DNA of 64,000 bases. It comes from JBCBKL01 sp038521825 (GTDB lineage Bacteria > Pseudomonadota > Alphaproteobacteria > Rhodobacterales > Rhodobacteraceae). The notes under the pieces were generated by a model that saw only the letters and a list, made by a program, of their open reading frames with translations, was not told the DNA's origin and did not search any database. Both the position numbers and the translations under genes were made by a program. Location of the stretch: the NCBI GenBank assembly GCA_038521825.1, contig JBCBKL010000009.1, positions 62,001 to 126,000 of the forward strand. The letters are read 5' to 3'. Each line of letters opens with the position of its first letter. Position 1 is the first letter of the stretch. Shown here piece by piece: positions 1 to 8,692 of this stretch.

Positions 1-522
1 TGTTGTGCCCAGTCCTGTCCACTTCTGTCTTGTCAGAGATGCAATTGCTTGGGTGGAGGGCTCCGTCGTCCGAAACTGAAGCAAAATACGTCGATTGGGT
101 AGGCGTATTTGTCCACAGACAACATCCGTTTTTATGGATGCGTTAGCATGAGTGCGACCGTAGCGGACCCATGCGGCGTTTTCGAGGTTATCTACTTTCG
201 ATGCAACTACCGCCGCCAACTCTTGGCTCCGGGATATCCCTTTAACGAACTCCAAGAACAAAGCTCGGCTGTCGCAGAATGCTTCCAGCCTAGAACCGCG
301 CCCCTTGGCGGAAAGAACCCTCATTTCCGGGTTGGGTTGCGAGCAGACGTGCTGTGCGCACCTGCGCGGTTATCACGTACAGCAAAAGGTAAAGGCACAG
401 CCGAAAACGCAGTTCTATCTCTATTTTCTTTGGTGTAAAACCTCATAAAATCAATATTTTAGCCTAATTTTTGAGCTTTTGGCAGAGTTTTCTCTCGACT
501 TCGTGGCGCGACTGTTGTTTAC
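1..522. other. Left flank without a supported gene
   Basis: I see no protein family, RNA gene or intact mobile element in this stretch. One open frame (109-438, +) starts without a clear ribosome binding site, is rich in Cys and Arg and resembles nothing I recognise, so I do not call it. Base composition becomes AT-rich from about 440 as the promoter of the sugar operon is approached. The region may be decayed DNA left of the sugar locus. Confidence 0.4.
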
Positions 523-542
523 AAATTGAAACGTTTCGATTT
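523..542. promoter_or_regulatory. Probable LacI-family operator of the sugar operon
   Basis: This is a 20 bp inverted repeat with a single mismatched pair, centred on AAACGTTT (core GAAACGTTTC, centre between 532 and 533). A central CG flanked by A/T-rich arms is the classic operator form of LacI/GalR regulators. It lies 35 bp upstream of the first start codon of the sugar operon, and a LacI-family gene closes that operon at 12690. The pairing with that regulator is inferred. Confidence 0.6.
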
Positions 543-576
543 TTGAAGCTGGTCTTTGATATGTGTTGGGAGGGAC

Positions 577-2121
577 ATGCAGGGACAGAGTAATTCCGCT
601 GAGGCACCTGTGGTCGCCGAGATGTCAGGGATCGTGAAAACCTTCCCGGGCGTCCGCGCTTTGGACGGCGCCCAGCTGACGCTTCGCGCTGGTGAGGTTC
701 ATGCGTTGATGGGGGAGAATGGAGCTGGCAAATCCACTCTCATCAAGGTTTTGGCAGGCATCTACCAGAAAGACGGGGGCGAGGTCCGGCTGCACGGAGA
801 CTTGGTGTCATTCGACACGCCGAGGGCCGCGCAGGAGGCCGGGATCTGCGTCATCCACCAAGAGCTCAGCATCGTGCCGCACCTGACGGTGGCACAGAAT
901 ATCTTTTTGGGACGCGAGCCGCGCACGGCTCTGGGTCTTCTTGATGAAGCGGCGCTCAACGCACGGGCCGAAAAAATTCTGGCGTCAATGAACCTTGATA
1001 TTCATCCAAAAGCCGACGCTGGCAATTTGACAGTGGCGCGCCAGCAGATGGTAGAAATCGCAAAGGCGCTTGCCGTCGATGGGCGCGTCCTAGTGATGGA
1101 CGAGCCAACCGCACCGCTGAATGATCGCGAAGTAGCAGAGCTTTTTACCATCATTCGTGGTCTGAAGGCGCAGGGCGTTGCGATTGTCTACATCTCGCAC
1201 CGCATGGCCGAATTGCCGCAAATCGCCGACAGGGTAACCGTCATGCGTGACGGCGCGTGGATCGGTACCGTTGGGGCCGAGGCACCGGTTTCCGAAATCA
1301 TTGAGATGATGGTGGGACGCAAGGTTGAGGTCAAATCGCCCGACATCCCAGATCTTTCCAATGCACCCGTCTTACTGCGAGCCGAAGGCCTCAAGGTTGG
1401 ACGGCGCGTGCGCGACGTCAGCTTTGAGGTGCGGGCGGGGGAGATCCTAGGCTTCGCCGGTTTGATGGGTGCTGGCCGCACCGAGACCGCGCGCTTGATC
1501 TTTGGAGCCGACGCCCGAGAGGCAGGCCGCATCGTCGTGCACGGTCGCGAAGTGGATATCCGTAGCCCCGCTGACGCTGTCGCTGCGGGGATTGGATATC
1601 TTAGCGAGGATCGCCGCCGGTTCGGTTTAGCGATCGGGTTGAGCGTAGCCGAAAACGTCGCCCTTGCGGATCTTGGCCGCTTTGCCCGGGCCGGTATCGT
1701 GAATGGCGCGAGCATTCGTCAGACGGCGCGTGAAATGATCGGCAAGTTGCGCGTACGCACACCACATGAAAACCAGGAGGCGCGCCTGCTATCGGGGGGC
1801 AATCAGCAAAAGGTCGTAATCGCCAAATGGCTGCTGCGCGAATGTGATGTGCTTTTTTTTGATGAGCCGACGCGGGGCATCGACGTGGGCGCAAAGTCGG
1901 AAATCTATGACCTGTTGCGCAATCTCGCCGCGCAGGGAAAGGCGATCGTCGTTATCTCTTCTGAGTTGCCTGAGCTTTTGCAGCTAAGTCACCGCATCGC
2001 AGTGATGTGCGAAGGACGACTGACTGGCGTCCTGCCCGGTGGGCCGAGGACAACGCAAGCAGAGATCATGGCGCTGGCGACCGCCCAGGCCACACCCATA
2101 CTCGAAGGAGTTCCGGCATGA
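577..2121 (+). CDS. Sugar ABC transporter ATP-binding protein, RbsA/MglA type (CUT2)
   Basis: This 514-residue protein is the energising subunit of a monosaccharide importer. It has two tandem ABC domains. The first carries Walker A GENGAGKS (about residues 46-53) and Walker B VLVMDEPTA. The second has the degenerate Walker A (GLMGAGRTE) typical of the family, a canonical signature LSGGNQQ and Walker B LFFDEPTRG. I chose the ATG at 577, which follows GGGAGGG, over an in-frame TTG at 556; the spacing to that site is rather short. The stop overlaps the permease start by 4 bp, indicating coupled translation. It is the first gene of the operon behind the LacI-type operator. The family assignment is secure; the sugar is not shown by the sequence, though the neighbours suggest a pentose or deoxyhexose. 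Confidence 0.93.
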   Translation: MQGQSNSAEAPVVAEMSGIVKTFPGVRALDGAQLTLRAGEVHALMGENGAGKSTLIKVLAGIYQKDGGEVRLHGDLVSFDTPRAAQEAGICVIHQELSIVPHLTVAQNIFLGREPRTALGLLDEAALNARAEKILASMNLDIHPKADAGNLTVARQQMVEIAKALAVDGRVLVMDEPTAPLNDREVAELFTIIRGLKAQGVAIVYISHRMAELPQIADRVTVMRDGAWIGTVGAEAPVSEIIEMMVGRKVEVKSPDIPDLSNAPVLLRAEGLKVGRRVRDVSFEVRAGEILGFAGLMGAGRTETARLIFGADAREAGRIVVHGREVDIRSPADAVAAGIGYLSEDRRRFGLAIGLSVAENVALADLGRFARAGIVNGASIRQTAREMIGKLRVRTPHENQEARLLSGGNQQKVVIAKWLLRECDVLFFDEPTRGIDVGAKSEIYDLLRNLAAQGKAIVVISSELPELLQLSHRIAVMCEGRLTGVLPGGPRTTQAEIMALATAQATPILEGVPA

Positions 2122-3125
2122 GCGATGCAACGCCGACCAATGGTTCGATGGCCGTCAAGGGGCTCTTTGCCTCTGGGGCATGGCAGAAGATGCTGGCGTT
2201 TCTGGGGCTCGTGATCCTGCTGATCGCCTTCTCGATCCTTTCGCCAAATTTCATGCAGACGTCCAACATCATTGCGATCCTGCAGGCGACGAGCGTCAAC
2301 GGCGTCCTCGCCATCGCGGCGACGCTGGTGATCATCACCGGCGGCATTGATCTGAGCGTCGGTACGATGATGACGTTCTGCGCTGTGGTCACGGGGGTGG
2401 TGCTGACCAATATCGGCCTGCCGTTGGGTTTTGGCATTATCGCGTGTATCGCCGCCGGCGCGGCCGCTGGGACGGTCTCGGGCATCCTTGTAGCGAAACT
2501 GAAGATCCCGCCCTTCATCGCGACGCTCGGCATGATGCTAGTGCTGAAGGGTCTGGCGCTCGTCATCTCAGGAACACGACCGATCTACTTCAACGACACG
2601 CCAGGCTTCGACCAGATCAGCCGCGGGTCCATCATCGGCGAAATCGTCCCGGCGCTCCCGATCCCCAATGGCGTGCTGATCCTCTTCGTTGTTGCCGCCT
2701 CGGCGGCCTGGGTTCTGCAAAAAACGATGCTCGGGAGATATACCTTTGCTCTTGGCTCAAATGAGGAGGCCACGCGGCTTTCGGGCGTCAACGTCGATGC
2801 GTGGAAGATCGGTGTTTATGCCTTGGCCGGGGCGGTTGTTGGCATCGCGGGCTTGCTGATCGCGTCGCGCCTCAACTCTGCGCAGCCAGCGCTTGGGCAG
2901 GGCTATGAGCTTGAAGCGATCGCAGCCGTCGTGATCGGCGGCACTTCACTCTCAGGCGGGAGAGGCACGATCCTCGGGACGCTCATTGGCGCGCTCATAA
3001 TGTCTGTTCTGACGAATGGCTTGCGCGTCCTGTCGGTCGCCCAGGAATGGCAGATTGTTGTGACGGGCGGGATCATCATCCTTGCCGTCTATGCCGACCA
3101 ATTGCGGCGCCGAAAGGCGTCGTAG
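2118..3125 (+). CDS. Sugar ABC transporter permease, RbsC type (CUT2)
   Basis: This 335-residue, very hydrophobic inner-membrane protein is of the BPD_transp_2 family. It forms the channel for the RbsA-like ATPase encoded just upstream. About eight to ten membrane segments can be seen, with the family's conserved stretch GGIDLSVG (near residue 75) and a late GGTSLSGGRGT motif (near residue 275). I chose the ATG at 2118, overlapping the upstream stop by 4 bp and preceded by AAGGAG, rather than an upstream in-frame start at 2007 buried in the ATPase gene. The periplasmic binding protein follows 40 bp downstream, so the three form a complete importer. Confidence 0.93.
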   Translation: MSDATPTNGSMAVKGLFASGAWQKMLAFLGLVILLIAFSILSPNFMQTSNIIAILQATSVNGVLAIAATLVIITGGIDLSVGTMMTFCAVVTGVVLTNIGLPLGFGIIACIAAGAAAGTVSGILVAKLKIPPFIATLGMMLVLKGLALVISGTRPIYFNDTPGFDQISRGSIIGEIVPALPIPNGVLILFVVAASAAWVLQKTMLGRYTFALGSNEEATRLSGVNVDAWKIGVYALAGAVVGIAGLLIASRLNSAQPALGQGYELEAIAAVVIGGTSLSGGRGTILGTLIGALIMSVLTNGLRVLSVAQEWQIVVTGGIIILAVYADQLRRRKAS

Positions 3126-3165
3126 TCAACCGTAACGACACAGCGATGATCCAAGGGAGGAAACC

Positions 3166-4113
3166 ATGATCACGAAGAGAGCACTATTATCAACACTTGC
3201 CGCGGCGGCGATGCTGCCCGGCGTAGCCTTTGCCGACGGCCATTCAGCGATGAATGTGGCCCTGATCTCGAAGGGCTTTCAGCACCAGTTCTGGCAAGCC
3301 GTGCAATCCGGGGCCGAGCAGGCCGCCGAAGAGCTGGGTGTGACGATCACCTACGAGGGCCCGGACAGCGAAAGCCAGGTGGATCGTCAGATCGACATGC
3401 TGGCCGCAGCGCTCAGCCGCAATCCCGACGCCATTGGATTCGCCGCACTGGACAGCCAGGCCGCGATCCCGCTTTTGCGCGACGCGCAGTCACGCGAGGT
3501 TCCGATCATCGCATTCGACTCGGGCGTGGACAGTGACATCCCGCTTACCACCGCCTCGACGGATAATGTTGCCGCCGCCGCATTGGCCGCGGATCGTATG
3601 GCGGAGTTGCTGGGCGGGGCCGGGAAGGTCGCGGTTGTCGCCCATGACCAGACCAGCCGCACCGGCATCGACCGTCGCGATGGCTTCGTCAATCGGATCA
3701 AGTCCGAATATCCGAACATGGAAATTGTGACCGTTCAGTATGGCGGCGGCGACCAGTTGCAGTCCACCGAACTCACGCGATCGATCCTGACAGCGCATCC
3801 TGATCTTGCCGGGATCTTCGGCACCAACGAAGGCTCGGCCATCGGTGTCGTCAACGGCGTGCGCGAATCCGGACGCGAAGGGCTGGTTGTGATCGGCTAC
3901 GACAGCGGCGCGGCGCAGATCAACGCAGTGCGCGACGGGCTCATGGCCGGCGCCATCACGCAGAACCCAGTGGGGATCGGATACGAAACCGTCCGCGCGG
4001 CCGTGGCCGCCGCAAAGGGAGAAGAGGTACCACCTGCGATCGACACCGGGTTCTTCTGGTACGATGCGTCCAACATCGACGATCCCGAAATCCAGGCCGT
4101 TCTCTACGAGTAA
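3166..4113 (+). CDS. Periplasmic sugar-binding protein, ribose/galactose-binding type
   Basis: This 315-residue protein is the solute receptor of the CUT2 importer. A cleavable signal peptide is clear at the N terminus (MITKRALLSTLAAAAMLPGVAFA, split here as basic start, hydrophobic core and AFA site). The mature part has the Peripla_BP_4 pattern: a first strand leading into GFQHQFWQAV, a PDAIGFAALDS segment, and a late domain with GIFGTNEGSAIG and VVIGYDSG. Binding proteins of this class recognise free monosaccharides. A good GGGAGG site precedes the ATG. An intrinsic terminator directly after the stop probably lets this gene be expressed above the downstream enzymes. Confidence 0.92.
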   Translation: MITKRALLSTLAAAAMLPGVAFADGHSAMNVALISKGFQHQFWQAVQSGAEQAAEELGVTITYEGPDSESQVDRQIDMLAAALSRNPDAIGFAALDSQAAIPLLRDAQSREVPIIAFDSGVDSDIPLTTASTDNVAAAALAADRMAELLGGAGKVAVVAHDQTSRTGIDRRDGFVNRIKSEYPNMEIVTVQYGGGDQLQSTELTRSILTAHPDLAGIFGTNEGSAIGVVNGVRESGREGLVVIGYDSGAAQINAVRDGLMAGAITQNPVGIGYETVRAAVAAAKGEEVPPAIDTGFFWYDASNIDDPEIQAVLYE

Positions 4114-4121
4114 GGCCCATA

Positions 4122-4156
4122 GCCGTGCCGCCCGCTGGGTGGCACGGCCCTTTTTT
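4122..4156 (+). terminator. Intrinsic terminator / attenuator inside the sugar operon
   Basis: The arms GCCGTGCC (4122-4129) and GGCACGGC (4141-4148) pair perfectly and are extended inward by a G-T pair and CCC/GGG, leaving a three-base loop. Six T residues follow at 4151-4156. The next gene starts only 17 bp later, so this is likely a partial terminator that lowers transcription of the enzyme genes relative to the binding protein, or stabilises the upstream mRNA end. Confidence 0.75.
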
Positions 4157-4173
4157 GGCGGAGGAGTTGGTCC

Positions 4174-5739
4174 ATGTGGCTCGGCATAGACGTTGGAACC
4201 GGGAGCGCCCGCGCGGGGCTTTTTGACAGTGCAGGCGCGCTTCTCGGCTCGGATCAGGCGCCGCTGGAAATAGATCGCCCCGCCCCGGATCATGCCGAAT
4301 ACAGGTCCAAGCAAATCTGGGACGCCGTTTGCCGCGCTTGTCAGGGTGCTTTGAAAGCAGCCAATGTCGCAGGCTACGCCGTCGAGGGGATCGGGTTCGA
4401 CGCGACCTGCAGCCTTGTCGTTGAGGGGGGCACCGTCTCTGACAGCGGTGCGGACAGCATCGTCTGGATGGACCATCGCGCGCTTGAGGATGCCGCGCAG
4501 ATCAATGCGGGCGACCACGATGTCCTGCGCTATGTCGGCGGCACGATCAGCCCCGAAATGCAGGTGCCGAAGCTGCGTTGGCTCTTGCGCAACCGCCCCG
4601 GCGCCGTGGGCGAGGCCCGGTTTTTCGACTTGCCCGACTGGCTGAGTTTCCGTGCCACAGGGTCCGAGACGCGGTCGCTGTGTTCGGTCGTCTGCAAGTG
4701 GACCTATCGGGGCCATCTGGGTCGTTCGGGCGAAGGCTGGGACGATGCGTTCTTTGATCAGATCGGACTTGGCCCGGTCACCGGCGCGGGGCACGCCAGC
4801 ATCGGCACATCCTTTGCCGCGCCGGGTGAGGTCGTGGGGACCCTCACCGCTGAAGCAGCAAGGGAGCTTGGTCTGACCGAGGGTGTCCCCGTCGCGGCGG
4901 GTCTCATCGATGCCTATGCCGGTGCTCTGGGATCGCTCTGGGCGGCGGCCGACGTTCCGGCAGAGGGGCGTCTCGCGCTGATCGGGGGAACATCGGCCTG
5001 CCATGTGGCGCTGACGGATGAGGCGAGTTTCGTCCCCGGGGTCTGGGGGCCTTACTTTGAGGTCATATTGCCGGGCCTCTGGGCGCTTGAGGCCGGCCAA
5101 AGCGCTGCGGGTGCCTTGATCGACCGCCTCATCGCGGGGCACCCCGCTGGGGCGCCTGGCAAGGACCTCTATGCAGATCTCGATGCACGTCTCACGTCGC
5201 TCGCCGGTGGGGCGGAGAACACCCATCGTCTGGGCGCGCGGCGCCATATCGGGCCGGATGTGCTGGGCAATCGAGCGCCACTCGCCGATCCCGGACGCCG
5301 CGGCGCCCTTATCGGCTTCGATCTCGACACATCGCTTGACGATCTCGTGCTGACCTACCTCGCGGGCTTGCAGGCACTGGCCCATGGCACGCGGCAGATC
5401 GTGGACGAGATGGCCGCGCAAAACGTCGAGGTTACAGCGCTGACCGTCAGCGGCGGGCTTGCGAAATCGCCGCTCTACCTGCGGGAACATGCCGACGCGA
5501 CGGGCCTGCCGGTGATCATCCCGCAAGCGCAAGAGCCGGTTTTGCTGGGTGCCGCGATGCTCGCGCGCGCGGCGGCCGAAGGGGCGCCCTTGATCGATGT
5601 CGCGAAATCGATGGCGGGGCCGGCGCAGACCATCGCCCCACGGCCCCAAACCCGCGCTTTCCACGACGCGAAACAGCGCGTGTTCCGCCGCATGCAGCAA
5701 GACGCAATCGCTTACGACAACGAAATGGATGGACTATGA
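4174..5739 (+). CDS. FGGY-family carbohydrate kinase, pentulokinase (D-ribulokinase-like)
   Basis: This 521-residue cytoplasmic sugar kinase phosphorylates a ketose with ATP. The N terminus DVGTGSARAG is the first phosphate motif, GGTSACHV is the ATPase phosphate-2 motif, VSGGLAKSPLYL is the adenosine motif, and the Asp in GLIDAYAG (residue 246) is the expected catalytic base. The segments GIGFDATCSLVV and YVGGTISPEMQ are characteristic, as I recall them, of the D-ribulokinase (FGGY/YDR109c) branch rather than of xylulokinase or glycerol kinase. It follows a strong GGAGGAG site and its stop overlaps the isomerase start by 4 bp. Paired with a fucose/D-arabinose-type isomerase, the simplest role is D-ribulose to D-ribulose 5-phosphate. 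The FGGY family is secure; the exact ketose is inferred. Confidence 0.88.
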   Translation: MWLGIDVGTGSARAGLFDSAGALLGSDQAPLEIDRPAPDHAEYRSKQIWDAVCRACQGALKAANVAGYAVEGIGFDATCSLVVEGGTVSDSGADSIVWMDHRALEDAAQINAGDHDVLRYVGGTISPEMQVPKLRWLLRNRPGAVGEARFFDLPDWLSFRATGSETRSLCSVVCKWTYRGHLGRSGEGWDDAFFDQIGLGPVTGAGHASIGTSFAAPGEVVGTLTAEAARELGLTEGVPVAAGLIDAYAGALGSLWAAADVPAEGRLALIGGTSACHVALTDEASFVPGVWGPYFEVILPGLWALEAGQSAAGALIDRLIAGHPAGAPGKDLYADLDARLTSLAGGAENTHRLGARRHIGPDVLGNRAPLADPGRRGALIGFDLDTSLDDLVLTYLAGLQALAHGTRQIVDEMAAQNVEVTALTVSGGLAKSPLYLREHADATGLPVIIPQAQEPVLLGAAMLARAAAEGAPLIDVAKSMAGPAQTIAPRPQTRAFHDAKQRVFRRMQQDAIAYDNEMDGL

Positions 5740-7355
5740 CCCAAAAGAACGTGCTGCTCTTTGCTTCCGGTGATCTGCGGGAAAGCGCCAACATTGCTTG
5801 TTGGCCCGCGCAGGAGCAGATGGAAGCTGCGCTGACCTCTGCCCTCGCGGCTGAGGGTGCCACGCTTACGCGCGCCCATCCGGTCAAAGCGGCGGGTCAT
5901 GGGTTTCTGGCATCGCAGCGGGAAGGCCTCGACGCCTTTGCTAAAATCGATCCTGACGCGCCCGTGATCGTAGCCGAGGCCGTCTGGCAGTACTCTCACC
6001 ACGTTCTGCCCGGTTTGTTGCGTCACCGGGGCCCGGTCCTTACCGCGGCCAACTGGTCGGGTCAGTGGCCAGGGCTTGTCGGGATGCTCAACCTGAACGG
6101 CTCACTGACGGCAATGGGCCGTACTTATTCCACGCTGTGGAGTGTCGATTTCACCGACGATTTCTTCCGCGGCAAGTTGCGCGAATGGCTGAAAACCGGA
6201 GCGATTGAACACGACCTATCACATGTGACTCCGTTCGATCCGCAGGCTGTCACCGGTAGGGCCGCCGAAACCGCCGACGCGATTGCGGCCGACCTGAAGG
6301 CGCGTGGTGCGATCCTCGGCGTTTTCGACGAGGGCTGCATGGGCATGATGAATGCCATCATCCCCGACGCGTTGCTCGCTCCCATGGGGATGTTCAAGGA
6401 GCGGCTCTCGCAATCGGCCCTCTATGCCGAAACGCAAGATGTCGATCCAAAATATGCCGCCGCCGCGCTGACTTGGCTCACCGACAAGGGCATGCGGTTT
6501 CACTTCGGAACTGCCCCGGAGGCAGAGCTCACCCGCGCGCAGGTCATCGAGCAACTGCGGATGTATATCGCGGCTGCGCGGATGGCGGATGACTTCGGGT
6601 GCGAGGCGATTGGCATACAGTATCAGCAGGGTCTGAAAGACCTGCTGCCCGCGTCCGATCTCGCCGAAGGGCTCTTGAACAATGCAGATCGCCCACCGGC
6701 ACTCGACCGCGACGGCACCCCGATCCGGCCCGGCCAGCCAATTGTTCACTTCAACGAGGTCGATGAATGCGCCGGCGTTGACGCGCTCCTCACCAACAGG
6801 GTTCATAACGCGCTCGGTCAGCCCGTGGAAACGACGCTCCACGACGTCCGTTGGGGCGGGCCGGACCCTACGGGCACGGTCGATGGCTTTGTCTGGGTGT
6901 TCCTGATCTCGGGCGCCGCACCGCCAGCACATCACGTGGACGGATATGCCGGAACCGAAAGCTTCCGCCAGCCACCCATGTATTTCAGGCTGGGCGGCGG
7001 CACCGTCGCCGGTGTCGCGCGACCCGGTGCCATCGTCTGGAGCCGCGTCTATGTCGAGGACGGCGTGCTGTGCATGGATATCGGGACGGGCGATGCGGTC
7101 GCTTTGCCAGATGAGGAAACCCGCCGGCGCCGCGATGCGACCACGCCGGAATGGCCGATCATGCACGCCGTATTGCACGGGGTGGACCGGGACCAGCTGA
7201 TGGCGCGGCACAAGGCCAACCATGTGCAGGTTGCCTACGGGAGCGATACCGAAGGCGCCCGCAACGCCGCACTTTGTAAAGCGCGCCTGGCAGCAAAGCT
7301 GGGCATGCGCGTGTCGTGGTGCGGTACAGGGGCGTTCGCAGCGAAGACGGCTTGA
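5736..7355 (+). CDS. L-fucose / D-arabinose isomerase-family protein
   Basis: This 539-residue protein resembles the metal-dependent L-fucose isomerase family, which interconverts aldoses and ketoses. Members commonly act on L-fucose or on D-arabinose, which has the same configuration at the reacting carbons. The candidate metal ligands are in HFNEVDE (Glu341/Glu344), the Asp in LHDVRW (370) and the His in KANHVQVAYG (496), matching the late NH..YG motif of the family. The start overlaps the kinase stop, so the two are translated together. The kinase looks like a D-ribulokinase, so D-arabinose to D-ribulose is the favoured reaction, with L-fucose to L-fuculose the alternative. The sequence is divergent from classical FucI, so the substrate is uncertain. 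Confidence 0.78.
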   Translation: MTQKNVLLFASGDLRESANIACWPAQEQMEAALTSALAAEGATLTRAHPVKAAGHGFLASQREGLDAFAKIDPDAPVIVAEAVWQYSHHVLPGLLRHRGPVLTAANWSGQWPGLVGMLNLNGSLTAMGRTYSTLWSVDFTDDFFRGKLREWLKTGAIEHDLSHVTPFDPQAVTGRAAETADAIAADLKARGAILGVFDEGCMGMMNAIIPDALLAPMGMFKERLSQSALYAETQDVDPKYAAAALTWLTDKGMRFHFGTAPEAELTRAQVIEQLRMYIAAARMADDFGCEAIGIQYQQGLKDLLPASDLAEGLLNNADRPPALDRDGTPIRPGQPIVHFNEVDECAGVDALLTNRVHNALGQPVETTLHDVRWGGPDPTGTVDGFVWVFLISGAAPPAHHVDGYAGTESFRQPPMYFRLGGGTVAGVARPGAIVWSRVYVEDGVLCMDIGTGDAVALPDEETRRRRDATTPEWPIMHAVLHGVDRDQLMARHKANHVQVAYGSDTEGARNAALCKARLAAKLGMRVSWCGTGAFAAKTA

Positions 7356-7381
7356 ACCAAATCAAAACGGGAGGACTACCG

Positions 7382-8692
7382 ATGACTTACAAACTGAACC
7401 GCCGCACCGTCTTGCGGACCGGGACCGCAGCCTTGGCGGCGCCGCTGATTGCCGGACGCGCTCGGGCACAGGGGACACCGCTTCGCTTCACCCAGTTCTA
7501 CGCGCCGGGCGGCGAAGTCCCGGCACAAGTCGCTTGGTTCGAGAACCTCGTTGCCAGTTGGAACGCGACACACGAGCAGCAAGTCCTGCTCGAATATGTA
7601 CCCGCGGGCGACTACATGGGCGGGCGCTTGACTACGCTTTTTGCCACCGGCGAAGGCCCCGATATCTTCTTGCTCAGCCCTGGTGACTTCCTGCGCTATC
7701 TGAACGGCGGGGCACTTGCCGATATAAGCCAGTTTGTACCTGACATCGTGAAAGCGGATTTCTCCGAAGGCGTGCTCGCCAGTCGGATGGTCGGTGATCG
7801 GATCTATGGCATCCCCATGGAGGTGGAGCCGATGGCAATGTACTATTCTGTACGCGCGTTCGAAGACGCTGGCCTCAATGAAAGTGATCTGCCATCCACC
7901 TGGGATGACATGCTGAGCTTAGGTGAGAGACTGACGACCGATGACCGCTATGGTCTTCTCTTTGATACGAATCCCGGCTTTTATCAGAACTTCACCTGGT
8001 ACCCGTGGTTCTGGCAAGCCGGAGGCGCGTTCCAAAACGCGGATGGCGGCAGCGCGTTTGGCAGTCCGGCGGCCGAAGCCGCTCTAGGCTTGTGGCAAAA
8101 CGCGGTCGCGTTGGGCGCGGCACCGCGGCAAATCCTTGGCGGCGGTGGGTGGGACATCGTTCCGAACCTCGGCTCCGGTTTTGCCGCCATGCAGAATTGC
8201 GGCGTCTGGGGGATTGCCGCCTTGCAGGATGCAATGCCCGACGAGCCCTTTGGCGTGTTCCCGATGCCTACGCCAGAAGGCGGTGCGGCGACCTCCGTCG
8301 GCGGTGGCTGGGCGTTCTGTGCCAATGCACGTGGTGGCAACCCCGAGGCGGCGGCCGAGTTTTGCGCCTGGGCCCTTGCCTCTGAAGACCCTGCATCCTC
8401 CGCGCGGATGGTCGATTGGTGCACCGTTGCCAAAACCAACATCCCGCCACGCGCTTCCGCACTCGAAGCCGGGGCAGAGGCACTGCAGTCCGGGCAAATG
8501 GCTACGTTTACCAACGAAATCCTGCCAACGGTCCGAGCAGAACCGAGGATGCCGCCCGAGGTCTATTCGGCTATCTCCGACGCCATCCAGGCGGCGATGC
8601 TCGGCGGAACCGCTCCGGCAGAGGCCGCCGCTACGGCGTCAGACCGGATCGACGCCTTCCTCGCCACCTATGACGGTGCGCCGATCCTGTGA
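7382..8692 (+). CDS. Extracellular solute-binding protein family 1 (CUT1 oligosaccharide receptor)
   Basis: This 436-residue protein is the receptor of a second, maltose/glycerol-phosphate-type importer. The N terminus has a twin-arginine-like signal (NRRTVLRTG, a hydrophobic stretch, then a RARAQ end), so export may be by Tat. The mature protein shows family 1 features: LFATGEGPDIFLLSPGDFLRYL near the hinge and YGIPMEVEPMAMYYS in the ligand region. I took the ATG at 7382, preceded by GGGAGG with good spacing; an upstream in-frame codon at 7316 lies within the isomerase gene. CUT1 receptors usually bind di- or oligosaccharides. The stop overlaps the next permease start by 4 bp. Confidence 0.9.
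   Translation: MTYKLNRRTVLRTGTAALAAPLIAGRARAQGTPLRFTQFYAPGGEVPAQVAWFENLVASWNATHEQQVLLEYVPAGDYMGGRLTTLFATGEGPDIFLLSPGDFLRYLNGGALADISQFVPDIVKADFSEGVLASRMVGDRIYGIPMEVEPMAMYYSVRAFEDAGLNESDLPSTWDDMLSLGERLTTDDRYGLLFDTNPGFYQNFTWYPWFWQAGGAFQNADGGSAFGSPAAEAALGLWQNAVALGAAPRQILGGGGWDIVPNLGSGFAAMQNCGVWGIAALQDAMPDEPFGVFPMPTPEGGAATSVGGGWAFCANARGGNPEAAAEFCAWALASEDPASSARMVDWCTVAKTNIPPRASALEAGAEALQSGQMATFTNEILPTVRAEPRMPPEVYSAISDAIQAAMLGGTAPAEAAATASDRIDAFLATYDGAPIL

Noticed and set aside
109..438. Open frame of 109 codons at the left edge, + strand
   Set aside because: It has no ribosome binding site, an odd Cys/Arg-rich composition and no recognisable family.
3490..5700. 736-codon open frame on the minus strand
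   Set aside because: It lies antisense to the binding-protein and kinase genes, which have clear family motifs. Long antisense frames are common in GC-rich DNA, and this one is Arg/Gly/His-rich with no family.
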